NCBI RefSeq assembly: GCF_034190915.1
Contig: NW_026947484.1
Coordinates: 206,100,657-206,164,656, forward strand
Direction: 5' to 3'
From: Cavia porcellus
Lineage: Eukaryota; Chordata; Mammalia; Rodentia; Caviidae
DNA: 64,000 nt
Under the pieces are notes generated by a model. It was not told the DNA's origin. It saw only the letters and a list, made by a program, of their open reading frames with translations, and did not search any database. Position 1 is the stretch's first letter. Every line of letters begins with the position of its first letter. Both the position numbers and the translations under genes were made by a program. Below, piece after piece: positions 1-10,518 of this stretch.

Positions 1-189
1 ACAAAATATTTTAAGTAACTTGAACCAGTAGTTTTGTATTAATTCAATTTAGTTTAGAAGGTGAAGGAAAAGAAGAGATACACTACTTTTGAATGATTAA
101 AAATTGGCAAAAACTGGAATGAGTGGAAAAAAATTTGAAGACTATTTCTGAATCCTTAGTATCCAGGACAGGATCCCAGACATACCAGA

Positions 190-190
190 A

Positions 191-252
<62 letters not shown>
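190..252. repeat. (CA)n microsatellite
   Basis: About 60 bp of nearly perfect CA dinucleotides with one interruption near the right end. No gene is adjacent. Confidence 0.97.
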
Positions 253-476
253 AGTATTTATAGAGCTAGTATGTTTTCCTATTCAAAAATTTTAATAATT
301 AAAAATGTTGGAATAATTTTAGACTAACAGAAAATTTCCAAAAATGGAGAAGAAAATCTCAAATACCCTTCATTCAAATCTTCTAATGTAGACATGTCAA
401 GCACTCAAAAATTAACATTGGAATCATCTGGGCTCCAGATTTAACTCAAATTTCCATAGTTGTCCTACTACATATA

Positions 477-508
<32 letters not shown>

Positions 509-520
509 ACAACATCATCA
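477..520. repeat. (CAT)n microsatellite, tail of the adjacent ID SINE
   Basis: CAT/ATC trinucleotide run with one AAC interruption. It directly abuts the 3' side of the minus-strand ID SINE at 522-599, so it probably grew from that element's A-rich tail. Confidence 0.9.
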
Positions 521-521
521 T

Positions 522-599
522 TTTGGGGTACCAGGAATTAAACTCAGAACCTCATGCTTGTTATGTAAGTGCTGTGCCACTGAGCTAATCCCCAGCCCC
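522..599 (-). mobile_element. ID-type SINE (tRNA-derived)
   Basis: The minus strand begins GGGGCTGGGGATTAGCTCAG, the classic start of rodent ID elements, including the pol III A box. It continues through a decayed B box (GAGTTTAATTCC) to a CTGGTACC-like end. ID elements derive from a tRNA-Ala-like BC1 source and are moved by L1 machinery. The tail is the CAT repeat to the left. Confidence 0.9.
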
Positions 600-1710
600 A
601 GTTATCCTATTTCAGGAGGCCACACGGCATTTGCTCACTGTGTGCTTTTTGCTGGACATTATGTGCTTTGTTCCGTATCGCATTGACTGGGCTAAAGGAG
701 CAGAGACAGGCACTTTATAGACTGTCCCTCAGTGGAGGACTGTTATTTTCTCATACTTTTTGGTGGAGAGGCTGTGGAGGTGCAATGCCATGCCATTACA
801 TCCTGTCAGGGGTGCATGCCTTTACCGTAACATAGCTCTGGTGTCCACACCACAGCAGCTACCAGTGCTTGAGGAGGGGTTTGCAATCCTTCTCTTTCCA
901 GAACTTGTTCATCTAGCACAGAACCTGGCACTAAAAAATGCTCATTTCATAAAGAATACACTACGATTTTCTTCACAGATGTGAACGTTCTTGTCCGGGT
1001 TCTCCATTTGTCACCTGCTGGAATTCTGAGAAGTTTATTCTCCTATCACTCTTCTCTTGATTCAAGATTGTTTTTGTCCACAGCATTGAAGTAACTGAAA
1101 TCAAGAAACAAACAAACCTAGAGTATTCCTGACCCTCATGTCACTCAGTCTCTTAGTCTCTCAGCTCAGCTTTACCATATCTGCTCTTCAGATGAAAACT
1201 TGGATAGTGGAAGAGAGAAATTCTCTTTTCACAAGAGAAGGGAGAACTTATATCTCTCGTGGTGGCTTTCCTTGCCAGGGAACTCATGTCCCTGATTTAG
1301 CTTTCCTTTGCACCCAGGGGCACAGATTGGCCTGTGTCTTGTGCACAGACCCTGCTCAGCTGTCTCAGAAAAGCCTGCCCCAGGAGCTTGTTAGTGGAAG
1401 CTGTCAGTTTTAACCTTTCTAGATTATCTTATTTCTATTGTATCTTATTTCATGAAATGAGCTTTTACAAGTGTGGTTTCCAGAGTTAGTTTAGCTTGAC
1501 CTTTTAATGCATCACACATTCCCAGGAGCCAGTCCAGGAGAAGCATCTTTAGCTGCCATGTGGTTGCATCTGTCCTTGAGGAATCCAGGGCCAGGGATGA
1601 GGATGTCAAAGTGGCTCTGGCATGGGGATCCATCCCCTTTGTGTGAGCATGGACAGCACAGATGAGAGGAAGCAATGGGTGTGTGTATCCTGTGTTTCGT
1701 GACAGCAGTG
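600..1710. other. Unassigned sequence
   Basis: Ordinary CpG-poor sequence without a repeat that I can name. The short ORFs here have no recognisable domain and no codon pattern that I would trust. Confidence 0.5.
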
Positions 1711-1808
1711 TATCTGGTATGGCCACGGATAATACTGCTTTTCTGGTTGTCTTTCCTATCTGATATGGCCATGGATAATACTATTTTCTCGTTATCTTTT
1801 CTATCAAC
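1711..1808. repeat. Diverged tandem duplication, 46-bp period
   Basis: Two adjacent copies beginning at about 1711 and 1757 share TATGGCC, GGATAATACT and TTTCCTATC-type blocks at the same spacing. It is a local duplication just outside the 3' end of the first L1. Confidence 0.75.
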
Positions 1809-2200
1809 CATGGCTTAGGAGAACTTAAAAACTTTTTTTATACTTTCTTTCACATTTTTATTGATGCATTTCAGATATACATAGCGATCAGATTCAACAT
1901 AGGGAATTTGTATCGGTACAATTCGCTTCTCCCCCCCCCCCATTTTCCCCTCTTCTTTCAACCATTCTTACCCTCTTTATAAAAACTTTATTTCCATTTT
2001 TTCCCTTCCATTCTGTTCTCTTTTTTTTTTTCTTGTCCCTTCCACTCAACCCTCTCCCTTGTTAATCTTCTCATTTGAACATTTTCTTCTATTTTTCAAT
2101 ATCTATTATTCATTTTGGTCATTACATGGTTTCTCAAACCAGAGAAACCATGTGATATCTCAACATATATGTCCGATTTATTTCATTTAAGTGTATGGTC

Positions 2201-2828
2201 TTAAGGTGTATCTGTTACCTGGAACTGTCTCATGATTATCTTTGTGGCAGAGTAGTACTTTAAAAAAAAACCCCACATCCTCTTTATCCATTCTCTGGTT
2301 GGTGGGCATTTGAGCTGTTTCCAACATTTAGCTATTACAAACTGTATCACTATAAATATAAGTGTGCATATATTGCTGTGGTATGATACTTTTAATTCTA
2401 TACCAAAAAAATGGAATGGTGGGTCAAATAAAATCTTTAGTTTTAGTTTTCTGAAGCCTCTCCACACTGATTTCCTCAGTGGTCACATCACTACATTAAG
2501 CACCAACACTGAAGAAGGGTTTTTTTTTCCTCCCTGCAAAAATCTTTTATTGGTAGATTCCTTGGAGGCAGCCATTCTTTCTGGAGTGAGATGGAATCTT
2601 AGTGTTGTTTTAATTTGTGCCTTTTGAGTGACCAGTGACGTTAACCATGTTTTTCATATATCTAACTGATATTTCTGCTTCTTCATCTGAGAAGTGTCTA
2701 TTCATTGCAGTTGCCCAAGTCTTTAAATCTGAAGGGTCTGGGTTTTTTAATTCTTTATATATTCTAGATCGTAGTCCTTTGAGGAAAGATTGACCAAATT
2801 TTCTCCACTCTGTGTATTGTCTCTTCAT
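2201..2828 (-). pseudogene. L1 ORF2 C-terminal fragment (copy A)
   Basis: Two minus-strand reading frames (2610-2828 and 2201-2467) carry the typical L1 ORF2p C-terminal region. The first includes WATAMNRHFS, matching the conserved W-A-x-x-M-N-R-H-F-S block. The second includes PPTREWIKRMW and YYSATK, matching the conserved P-x-x-x-x-W-I-x-x-M-W...Y-Y-x-A-x-K block. In a live element this follows the reverse transcriptase and the cysteine-rich region. The frame changes between the two parts, so the copy is broken. Confidence 0.9.
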
Positions 2829-3137
2829 TCTGTTGGTGGTTTACTTTGCTGTGTAAAAGCTTTTTAATAAGAGATCCTGGTTATTGATTCTTTGTGATAT
2901 TTCCTGTGCATACGGGTTTTGTTCATACAATTGTTGCCTATACCAGGGTCCTTGAGAGTTTTACCTATACTCTCTTTCAGAAGATTTATTGTTTCTGTTT
3001 TAATATTTAGATATTTCAGCTATTTCTATTTCAGTGAATGGTGAGAGATATGTTTAATTTTAGCCTTCAGTATGTGGAAAGCTAGTTTTTCCCATGCTAT
3101 TTATTCAATGGGTTTTCTTTCAGTGAACTTGTTTGGT

Positions 3138-3280
3138 GCCATGCATAGTGACACAATCCTGTAAACCCAGCACTAAGGAGGCTGAGGGAGGAGGATCATT
3201 GCAAGTTCAAGACCAGGCTGGGCTACAAAGTGAGCCCAAGGGCATCCTGAGCTGCATTGTGAGACCCTGTCTCAAAAAGA

Positions 3281-3315
<35 letters not shown>

Positions 3316-3318
3316 TGT
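3138..3318 (+). mobile_element. B1 SINE with 9-bp target duplication
   Basis: Starts GCCATGCATAGTGACAC, with CCAGCAC, GAGGCTGAGG and the end GAGACCCTGTCTC followed by a long poly(A) (3282-3313). It has the internal duplication typical of 7SL-derived B1 of mouse-related rodents (CAGGCTGGGCTACAAAGTGAG followed by a second similar arm). Flanks are direct repeats TTGTTTGGT at 3129-3137 and 3319-3327. It lies inside L1 copy A, so it is younger than that copy. Confidence 0.93.
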
Positions 3319-3965
3319 TTGTTTGGTTTCACTGTCAAAGATAAGGTAGCTGAGTGGGTTTGGAGTTGTTTCTGCATCTTCTAATATGTTCCATAGATCC
3401 TCAAGGTTTTTTTTTTTCTTCCCAGCACCATTTGCCTTTTATCATAGTAGCTGGGAAGTATAATTTGAAGTCAGGGGTTGTAATAACCGCTGCCTTGGCT
3501 TTGTTGCCAGATTTTATTTTATTTTTATTTCATTTTTGCTATTCTAGGTCTTTTCTGGTTCTAAATGAATTTTAGGGTTGTTTTCTCTAGTTCTGTGAGA
3601 TATGCTATTTTCTATGATATTGGAAGTTTGAGCAGAAGTGCATTAAATCTGATAAGAACTTTTGATTTATCGTCATTTTCACTGTATTATTTTTTCCTAC
3701 CCAGGAACAAGGGATATCTTTCCATTTTCTAACATCCTATTCATCTCCTTGTTTAGAGCACTGTAGTTTTCAGTGTAAAAGTCTTTTTTTCCTTCACTAG
3801 ATTGATTCCTAAATAAATCAATTTTTTGGATGCCATTATGAAAGGTGTTGATTCCTAAATTTTTGTTTCAATGAGTTTATTATTTGTGTACACAGATGCT
3901 GTTGATTTTTGAAAGAAATTAGTTATTATACCTAGAAATCTTTTGATGGAGATTTTGGGGTCCAA

Positions 3966-4180
3966 AACTCCAACCAAAAAAGATAACAACAAGCCAATCT
4001 CCTTAAGAAACATAGATACAAAAATACAAAATAAGACACTGCCAAACAGAATGCAGCAAATCATCAAGAAGATTATTCACCATGACCAAACAGGACTCAC
4101 CCAAAGAACACAGGGATAGTTTGACATATGCAAATCAATGATATAATATGCCACATTATCAGTGCTAAGGACAAATTCAT
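3966..4180 (+). mobile_element. Sense L1 reverse-transcriptase piece inside antisense L1
   Basis: Within minus-strand L1 copy A this stretch reads as L1 ORF2 on the plus strand (for example AATGCAGCAAATCATCAAGA and TATGCAAATCAATGATATAA, both typical of the RT-coding part). Antisense L1 resumes on both sides. Part of the same ORF2 segment is also present in antisense at about 4515-4560, so it is a duplicated or separately inserted piece rather than a simple flip. Confidence 0.8.
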
Positions 4181-4449
4181 ATGCAGAATATAATGTCATT
4201 TGCAAATAATGATACTTTGAATTCTTTGTAACCTATCCTTGTTCTTTTTATTTCTTTCTCTTGTCTAATTTCTCTAGCTAATGTGTCCAGAAAAATAATA
4301 AATAAGAGTAATGACAGTGCACATCCTTATGCTGTTCCTGATTTCAGAGTAAAAGCTTTCAGCTTTTATCCTTTTAACATGATGTTGTCTGTTACTTGTC
4401 ATAAATGGCTTTTACTGTATTGAGATAAAGACCATCTATTCCTTTTTTA

Positions 4450-4521
4450 TGAGTTTTTTTTTTTATTTTTGGGTGGGTACTTGGAATCAAAATCATGACC
4501 TCATGCTTGAATGTTCTTGAT
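4450..4521 (-). mobile_element. ID SINE fragment
   Basis: T-rich tract followed by TACTTGGAATC...CATGACCTCATGCTTG, resembling the 3' half of an antisense ID element (compare 521-560). The tRNA-like 5' half is missing. It interrupts L1 copy A. Confidence 0.5.
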
Positions 4522-4725
4522 GATTTTCTGCATTTTGTTTGACAGTATCTTATTGAGGATTTTTACATTTATGTTCATTAGAGGGATTATCTTAGTTTTT
4601 CTTTTTGTTTGGATCTTTCTCTGATTTTGGTATCAGGGCAATGCTTACTACCAGGAATAAATTGGGGAGTACTGCATCCCTTTCAATTTGATTAAGGAGT
4701 TTGACAAATAGTGGCATTAGGTCTT

Positions 4726-5138
4726 TGTTATGGTTTGTGTCTAGATGTCTCCCTCAATCTTCATGCAGTCATGGGGATTTTTCAGAGCTGTCTCAGTTTA
4801 GACCATGCGATGCTGAATTAAGTGTGTGTGGTGTGGTTAGTAAATTACTCCACTGATTGATTTGGCATAGTTCTGCCTAGAATGCTACACCTGCCCTAGA
4901 GAGGGTAGCCCACATATAAGGGACAGAAAGAATCTTGAGTCCTCTTGTTTGTTGCCTTTGCTGTCTTCTGCCACCATGTCCTCTGCCATGTGCCACCTTG
5001 TCTTGGAGTCAGTTGATCATGGACAGAAAGCTCTGTAATTTGTGAGCTAAGTAAAATTTTCCCATTTAACTTTGAATGTCACGTATTTTGTCCCAGCAAT
5101 GACAAAAAAAAAAAAAAAAAAAAAAAGACAATAAGCCA
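4726..5138 (+). mobile_element. Solo LTR, MaLR/ORR1-like, with perfect target duplication
   Basis: A 413-bp unit beginning TGTTATGG and ending AAGCCA, flanked by GTCTT on both sides (4721-4725 and 5139-5143). L1 copy A sequence resumes exactly at the duplication. The sequence shares blocks with the LTR at 25982-26427 (TTTGTGYCTAGATGTCT, CATGCAGTCAT, GTGAGCTAA). A 24-bp poly(A) run lies near its 3' end. TG...CA ends and 5-bp duplications fit ERVL-MaLR LTRs. Confidence 0.9.
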
Positions 5139-6399
5139 GTCTTCTTTAAATTTCTTGTAGAAATTAGCAATGAATCATTTAGGACCTGAGTTAGCTTTTC
5201 TTTTTCTTTCTTTTTTTTTTTTTTTTGTAGGTTTTTAATTACATCTTCAGTTTCATTGATTGATGTTGATTTATTTAGAGTTTTAATATCTTTTCTATTT
5301 AGCGTTGCTAATTCATATGTATCTAGGAATTTGTCCATTTGTTCCGCATTTTCCATCTCATTAGAATACAGTTTCTTGAAAGTAGATATTGATCATCTGA
5401 ATTTCTGCAGGATCTGTTGTGATTTCACTCTTTTAATTTTTTATTGCATGGATTTGAGTTTTTTATTTTCTTTTTCTGATAAGCTTGGCTAAGAGATATC
5501 CAATTTTATTTTTATATTTTAAAAAGCCAGCTCTTCAATTCATTGATTCTTTGTATTGATTTCTTAGTGTCGGTTGCATTAATTTCTGCTCTGATCTTTA
5601 TAATTTCCTATCTTGTATGAACCTCAGGTTTGATTTGCTCTTCTTTTTCTACAAAATTAAGGTTTAACATCAGATTGTTTATGTGAACTCATTCTGTTTT
5701 TCTGGAATGAGAATTCAGCACTACAAACTTCATTTGAAGGAGTGGTTTCATTTTATTACAAAAGTTCTGGTATGTTCTGTTGGCATAATCATTTAGTTAT
5801 AGAAACTATTTTCTTCTTTAATTTCACCTGTAATCCATTTTTATTCCAGAGCATTAATTTTCTGGTGATTATGTAGATTTTGTGTGGTTTTTTTTGCCAT
5901 TATTTTCCAATTTCATTGCACCATGGTCTAATAATATGAATCCGATAATTTCAATTCCATTTCATTTGCTTAAGCATGTTCTGTGAACTAATATGTGATA
6001 TGCTTTGGAGAACATCCTATGCATAACTGAGAAAAATGTGTATTCTACTGTGGAATGGAATACTCTGTAGGCATCTACTAAATCCATTTGTTAAAAAATA
6101 TTCTTCATTTCTGTGCTGAATTTTTTCTCTAGTTAACCTGTGCTGAGCTCCACATTTTAATTGTACTAGTGCTTTTTTATTTTTCAAGTTCATTTATGTT
6201 TGTTTTATATATTTGAGTGCATTGATATTCATTGACTCTGGTCAATCTTATGTTATTCTTCTTTGCGTTATCTAGCAGGTGTTGGATTGATTTTTTGTGG
6301 TCCCTTGCTATTTTTAAGAAATCTTTTTTCATGATTGCTGACTAAAGTGCTGTCTTCTAGATCTGATATTCTGTTCTCACAGTTGTTTTTCGGTTGTGT

Positions 6400-7231
6400 A
6401 TCCTTTTTTCTAATTTTAAAGAAGATAAAGCAGAATAAAACAACCACAACAAATCAGTGTAACTGACACAGGACTTCAAAACATTACAAAATGAACAATA
6501 GTTACCACAATAACTTTTAATGTCTTCAAAATATCTGCAAATGACTTCAAAATTATAAAAGTCAAACAGAACAGAATAGAATAGAAACAATAAAAACAAG
6601 ATAATCAATGCAATAAAGTACTTCAAAACAAGCCAACAACAAATCCAAAATTTCTACCATAAAATATCTTGTAACCTTTGAAATGTTTGCTCCTGTCAAG
6701 GAGTTTAACATAATAAAACAAAACAAAGAAAAATAAAACCTATCAAAACAGCGGAAATGATATAGGACTTTAAAACAAGACCATAGGGAGTCAACAAAGG
6801 CCCCAACCCTCAGAAGCAGATACCCGCTAGATGCCTCTCTGTAGACCACTATCCTCTGAACCTATGATCAGACCACTGGTTCGAGACCTGCAAAGTCAGT
6901 GAAATACTGTAGCACCACAGGCATCCAATTGCATTTCATCTCAATAGCTATCATCACAGCCTGTGTTTCTCCAGATAAGCCAGTCACTTATTGGAGGGGG
7001 TGGGGTTTATATTTCTTGTTTGACAGCCTGCACCATGTAAGGGCCTGGGATCTGGCTATTCCCTGTCCTGCAGCAGCCTGCACATGGCATTGATTCCTAG
7101 ACTGGGCTTGCTTCCTGTTGTGGCCTTCTTCTCTATCCCCTCAGTCTGCAAATGATGCTGACTCATGGGGAGAGGCTTATGTCTGGATTTCTCCAGGCTG
7201 GCAAGAGCTGCACATGACACTGATTCTCAGA
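6400..7231 (-). mobile_element. Element X, copy 1 (GC-richer units joined to a T-rich, L1-like 3' end)
   Basis: Inserted inside the ORF1 part of L1 copy A: ORF1-like antisense sequence lies on both sides (to about 6395 and from about 7232). On the minus strand it runs from GC-richer imperfect repeats (7231 to about 7020), through a middle segment with CCACTGGTTCGAG-like sequence, into T-rich repeated units. These contain CTTGTTTTGAAGT and TCATTTC-like blocks and end in a short A run at 6399-6406. The T-rich part matches the 3' ends of several L1 copies in this window; the GC-richer part does not. I do not know the family name. Confidence 0.6.
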
Positions 7232-7574
7232 CTTTGCTGTGTATTCTTTGATGGGATTTTTAATATTATAGATGTCTATTTGAATATATTTCATGGACTC
7301 CATTTGTTTCCTTTGTTATTTTTACAGTTTCTATCATTTTTCCTAAGCATTTTTATTTTTTTTAAATCTGTATTTGCTCCAGAGTTACTGTATCTCCCAT
7401 TATGGTCACCATTTCTAGTTATCTAAAAAGTTATTTCTGATTCAATATTTTTCAAGAGCCTCATTTATCTGCTTTGTTACTCTTGCTATTACTACTTCAG
7501 AGAATCTGGATGGGTTTCTTTCAATTCGTTCCACTTCATTGCCCACCGAGTTTACCATTGTCAAGATGGAAATC

Positions 7575-7962
7575 TGAGTTTGATTTTTTCTTAAATATTT
7601 TCTCATTGTATTTTTTCAATCAGATTGTATGGTACATTTTAGATATGCATAATGATCACCTCCATCATAGAGAAATCATACCTGTACATGATATAACTTG
7701 ATTATTTTTTCTTTCTCATTCCCCTACTCAACTTTCTATATCTCCCTCCCTCTTCTTCACAAAAGCTTTTCCCCCATCTTTTCTTTTTCTTTTTCTTTAA
7801 AAATTCTTTTTCTTCCTTTCCTTTGCCCCACATTTTAAATATTTTCTTTCTATTTCACAATACCTATTATATATTTTGGCCTTTATTTAAATTTTTGTTT
7901 CTCACACCAGAGAAAAATGCAGTATTTAAACATGTATGTTTGATTTATTTCACTTAAAATTA
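7575..7962 (-). mobile_element. LINE-1 copy B, antisense 3' UTR only
   Basis: Parallels the 3' UTR of copy A (1845-2200) in order: end region, pyrimidine-rich tract on the plus strand at 7700-7830, then TTTCTCACACCAGAGAAA and TTGATTTATTTCACTTAA. It is cut off at an ID SINE. A few bases of the same L1 may resume at about 8076-8100. Confidence 0.7.
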
Positions 7963-8075
7963 TGGTCAGGCAAAGAATGTAGCTCAGTGGTGCAGCACCT
8001 GCCTGGCAAGTGCAGGGTCCTGAGTACACTGCTGTTATAAAAGAAAGAATGAAAGAAAGAAACAAATAAAATGAG
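7963..8075 (+). mobile_element. ID-type SINE
   Basis: Plus-strand ID element with the A box region TGTAGCTCAGTGG, then GCACCTGCCTGGCAAG and a decayed B box (CCTGAGTACACTGC). It ends in an AAAGAAAG-type tail (8040-8072). Similar sequences at both edges (TTATGGTC and GTATGGCC) may be a decayed target duplication. Confidence 0.85.
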
Positions 8076-8100
8076 GTGAGTATGGCCTAGAGATGTTCTC

Positions 8101-8800
8101 ATTTTTTTTTTTTTTGGTTTAATTTTTGAGTTGGGCCATTTGTGGACTGCAGGGAAGAGAACAAGAAGTCCCCAAGAAGCAAACTGTTCCTGCGAATCAG
8201 TGCCAAGTGCAGGCTGCTGGAGTGACAGCCAAATGCCAGCCTTTTCCCATGAGTCAGCACCGTTCACAGACTGAGGGGAAGAGAATAAGTCACCAAGAAA
8301 CAAGACTTCCATGCAAATTTGCACCATGTGTGGGCTGCTGGGGGGAGAGTAAGACACCAGCATTTTCACATGAGTCAGTGTCATTTGTGGACAGTGCGGG
8401 AAGAGAACAAGAAGCCACAGGAAGCAAGCCCTCCCCGTGAAACAGCACCATGCTTGGGCTGCTGTGGGAGAGTCAGAGGCCGGCCTCTTCCAGCATGCCA
8501 GCTGGCAAACAAGAAGAGACAATCCACACCCTCTTGCCATAAACAATTGGCTGATCCATAGAAACACAGGCTGTAAAAAAAGCTATTAAGCTAATAACAA
8601 TTTAATACTTGTAGTGTTTAGCATTCCACTGAATTGCAAATCTAAAGCCAGTGGTCTGATCATCTATTCAGAAGACCATGGTATGCAATGTAGCATTTAT
8701 GAGGGATCTCCTATTGAAGGTGAAAGCCATTGTTAATTCTCTACTATCTTGCTTTGAAGTCCTCTATCATTTTCTTTATTATTTTTCAAAACCAAGAATA
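8101..8800 (+). mobile_element. Element X, copy 2 (inverted relative to copy 1)
   Basis: The plus strand here matches the minus strand of 6690-7231. It begins with a T15 run, then GC-richer tandem units of about 122-124 bp. The marker GGGAAGAGAA falls at 8152, 8276 and 8398, and the marker CATGAGTCAG recurs. Next come CTTTTTTTACAG and ACACAGG blocks and a TGGTCTGATCAT segment, and finally one T-rich unit (TTGCTTTGAAGTCCT near 8750). It stops near 8800, where the same T-rich unit appears again in the opposite orientation (about 8805-8890). A 205-codon minus-strand ORF across this copy is the longest in the window and is repeat-derived. Confidence 0.6.
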
Positions 8801-10335
8801 AGAGCATCTTGGACTTCAAATGATAGGAAATCATCAGTGGCTACTATGATGTCATGTTTTCTTCAGTGTAGCTATTCCTACCATCCCACATAATAAAATC
8901 AATTCTTGTAAACTTTTTAGAAGTCCTAGGCATATATAAGCCTATACATGTACAACTATCCTTTTTGTATTAGAGGGAAAAAATAAAGCAAAATAAAATA
9001 TAAGCAAACAAGAAACAAGAGTCAAATAAATAACTATGACAAAGATCCCCAAACAATAACAATACAGGCTTTCAAAATAGGGTGGTAGGAACATAAAAAA
9101 TTTTACTGTTTTGAATAGTTTTCATAAGTCTTACTCGAATTGCCAGATACAATTATGCAAAATTGATCTAATCCTATGGATGTTAACTGTTTTGTTCCAA
9201 AAACTAATTGAATTAGTACTATAATAATCTTAGTAATAATCTTAAGTGCATATATACAAATTTATATCTTATTTCATTTCTCTTCCTTCTTTTCTTTTTC
9301 CCTGAGTTATTTTTTTGCTCTTTGAGCAATTTCTTAAACTTGCACAATATTTTCTGAAGATTTTGTATCTTATTTACTGTTTCAGTTTCTTACACTAAGG
9401 AGACAGTACAGTATTTACACATGTGAGTTTTATTTATATCATTTATGAGTATGGTCTCAAGTCTCATCCATTTACCTAAAAAGCCTCAATGTGGTCTTTC
9501 TTTAGCTGAGCAGTATTCCATTGGATAAAATTACTACGTCTTATTACCCATTCTTCAGTTGATGGGAATTTGGGTTGTTTCCAAGATTTAGTTATTACAA
9601 ATTGTTGAGCTATAAACATGGATGTACATATATTACTGTGATATGATGTTTTCAGTTCTTCAGAGAATATGCTCAGAAGTAGATTAGCTGGGTCAAAAGG
9701 GACCTCAAATCCCAGCTTTATTGATGGAACTCCACACTGATTTCCACAGTGGTTGCACCAGTCTACACTCCCACCAATAGTGCAGAACAGTTCCTCTTTC
9801 CATCACAGCCACTCTAGCATTTGTTACTGATGATTTTCTTGATCTTGACTATTCTTTCTGGGGTGAGATGGAATCTCAGTATTGTTTTAATTTGCAATTC
9901 TCTAATGACCAATGATGTTGAACATTTTTTTCATGTATTTATTTTCCACTTTGTATTTCTTCATCTGAGAAATGTGTATGCATCTCAGATGACTATTTTT
10001 GGATTGAGTATTTGAATTTTGGGGGCCTGATTTTTTTTTAAATCTTTAGATGCTCTAGATATAATTTCTTTGTCTGAGAGACAGTTGACTAAGATTTTTT
10101 TTCCCCAAATTATGGGTTTTCTTTTCACTCTTTGGAGATTTCATTTGACATGCAAAAACTGATAATAATACAAGATCCTAGTTGCTGATTCTGGGAAGTA
10201 TTTCCTGTGCAGTTTGATTTTTGTTCAGGAATCTCTGCCAACCTCTATGTCATGAAGATTTCTACCTACTTTGTCTTCTGGCTGACTTAGTGTTTCTGTT
10301 TTATATTTAGATCTTTGATCCATTTTTACTTTTGT

Positions 10336-10518
10336 TTAGTTCCTGGTGATAGGCATGGATCTAGTTTTTGGCATATGAAAGCCACTTCTTCCAATATGAC
10401 TTATTAAAGAGGCTATGTTTATTCTAGTGAACGTGTTCGGTCCCTTTGTCAAAGATAAGTAGGCTAAGTATGTTTGTAGTTGTGGTTGTATCTTCCAAGC
10501 TATTCCATTGATCTTCAA
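10336..10518 (-). pseudogene. L1 ORF2 post-RT fragment (copy C)
   Basis: Minus-strand open stretch in the position expected between reverse transcriptase and the C-terminal cysteine region of ORF2. It contains an I-x-R-x-G-F-H-M-P-K-like pattern common there. It is short and open by chance, not an active frame. Confidence 0.6.

Larger units (their letters stand above)
1830..7585 (-). mobile_element. LINE-1 copy A, antisense, interrupted by later insertions
   Basis: Read on the minus strand this is a decayed L1. It has ORF1 coiled-coil-region remnants (about 7232-7585 and 6240-6395), then ORF2 (about 6240 down to 2240), then a 3' UTR with a purine-rich tract (pyrimidine-rich on the plus strand at 1930-2080) and an AATAAA-containing end near 1860. 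The ORF1-ORF2 junction at about 6240 has lost the start of ORF2 (endonuclease). The copy carries a B1 (3138-3318), an inverted L1 piece (3966-4180), an ID fragment (4450-4521), a solo LTR (4726-5138) and element X (6400-7231). No ORF is intact, so it is a dead copy. Confidence 0.88.

Noticed and set aside
522..599. tRNA gene
   Set aside because: The A and B boxes belong to an ID SINE; there is no full cloverleaf, and the A-rich tail marks a retroposon. The same holds for 7963, 26789 and 39213.
7950..8567. 205-codon minus-strand ORF, the longest in the window
   Set aside because: It runs across the tandem units of element X copy 2 and into an ID SINE and A/T runs. The unit length is not a fixed multiple of three, there is no domain, and copy 1 does not keep the frame.
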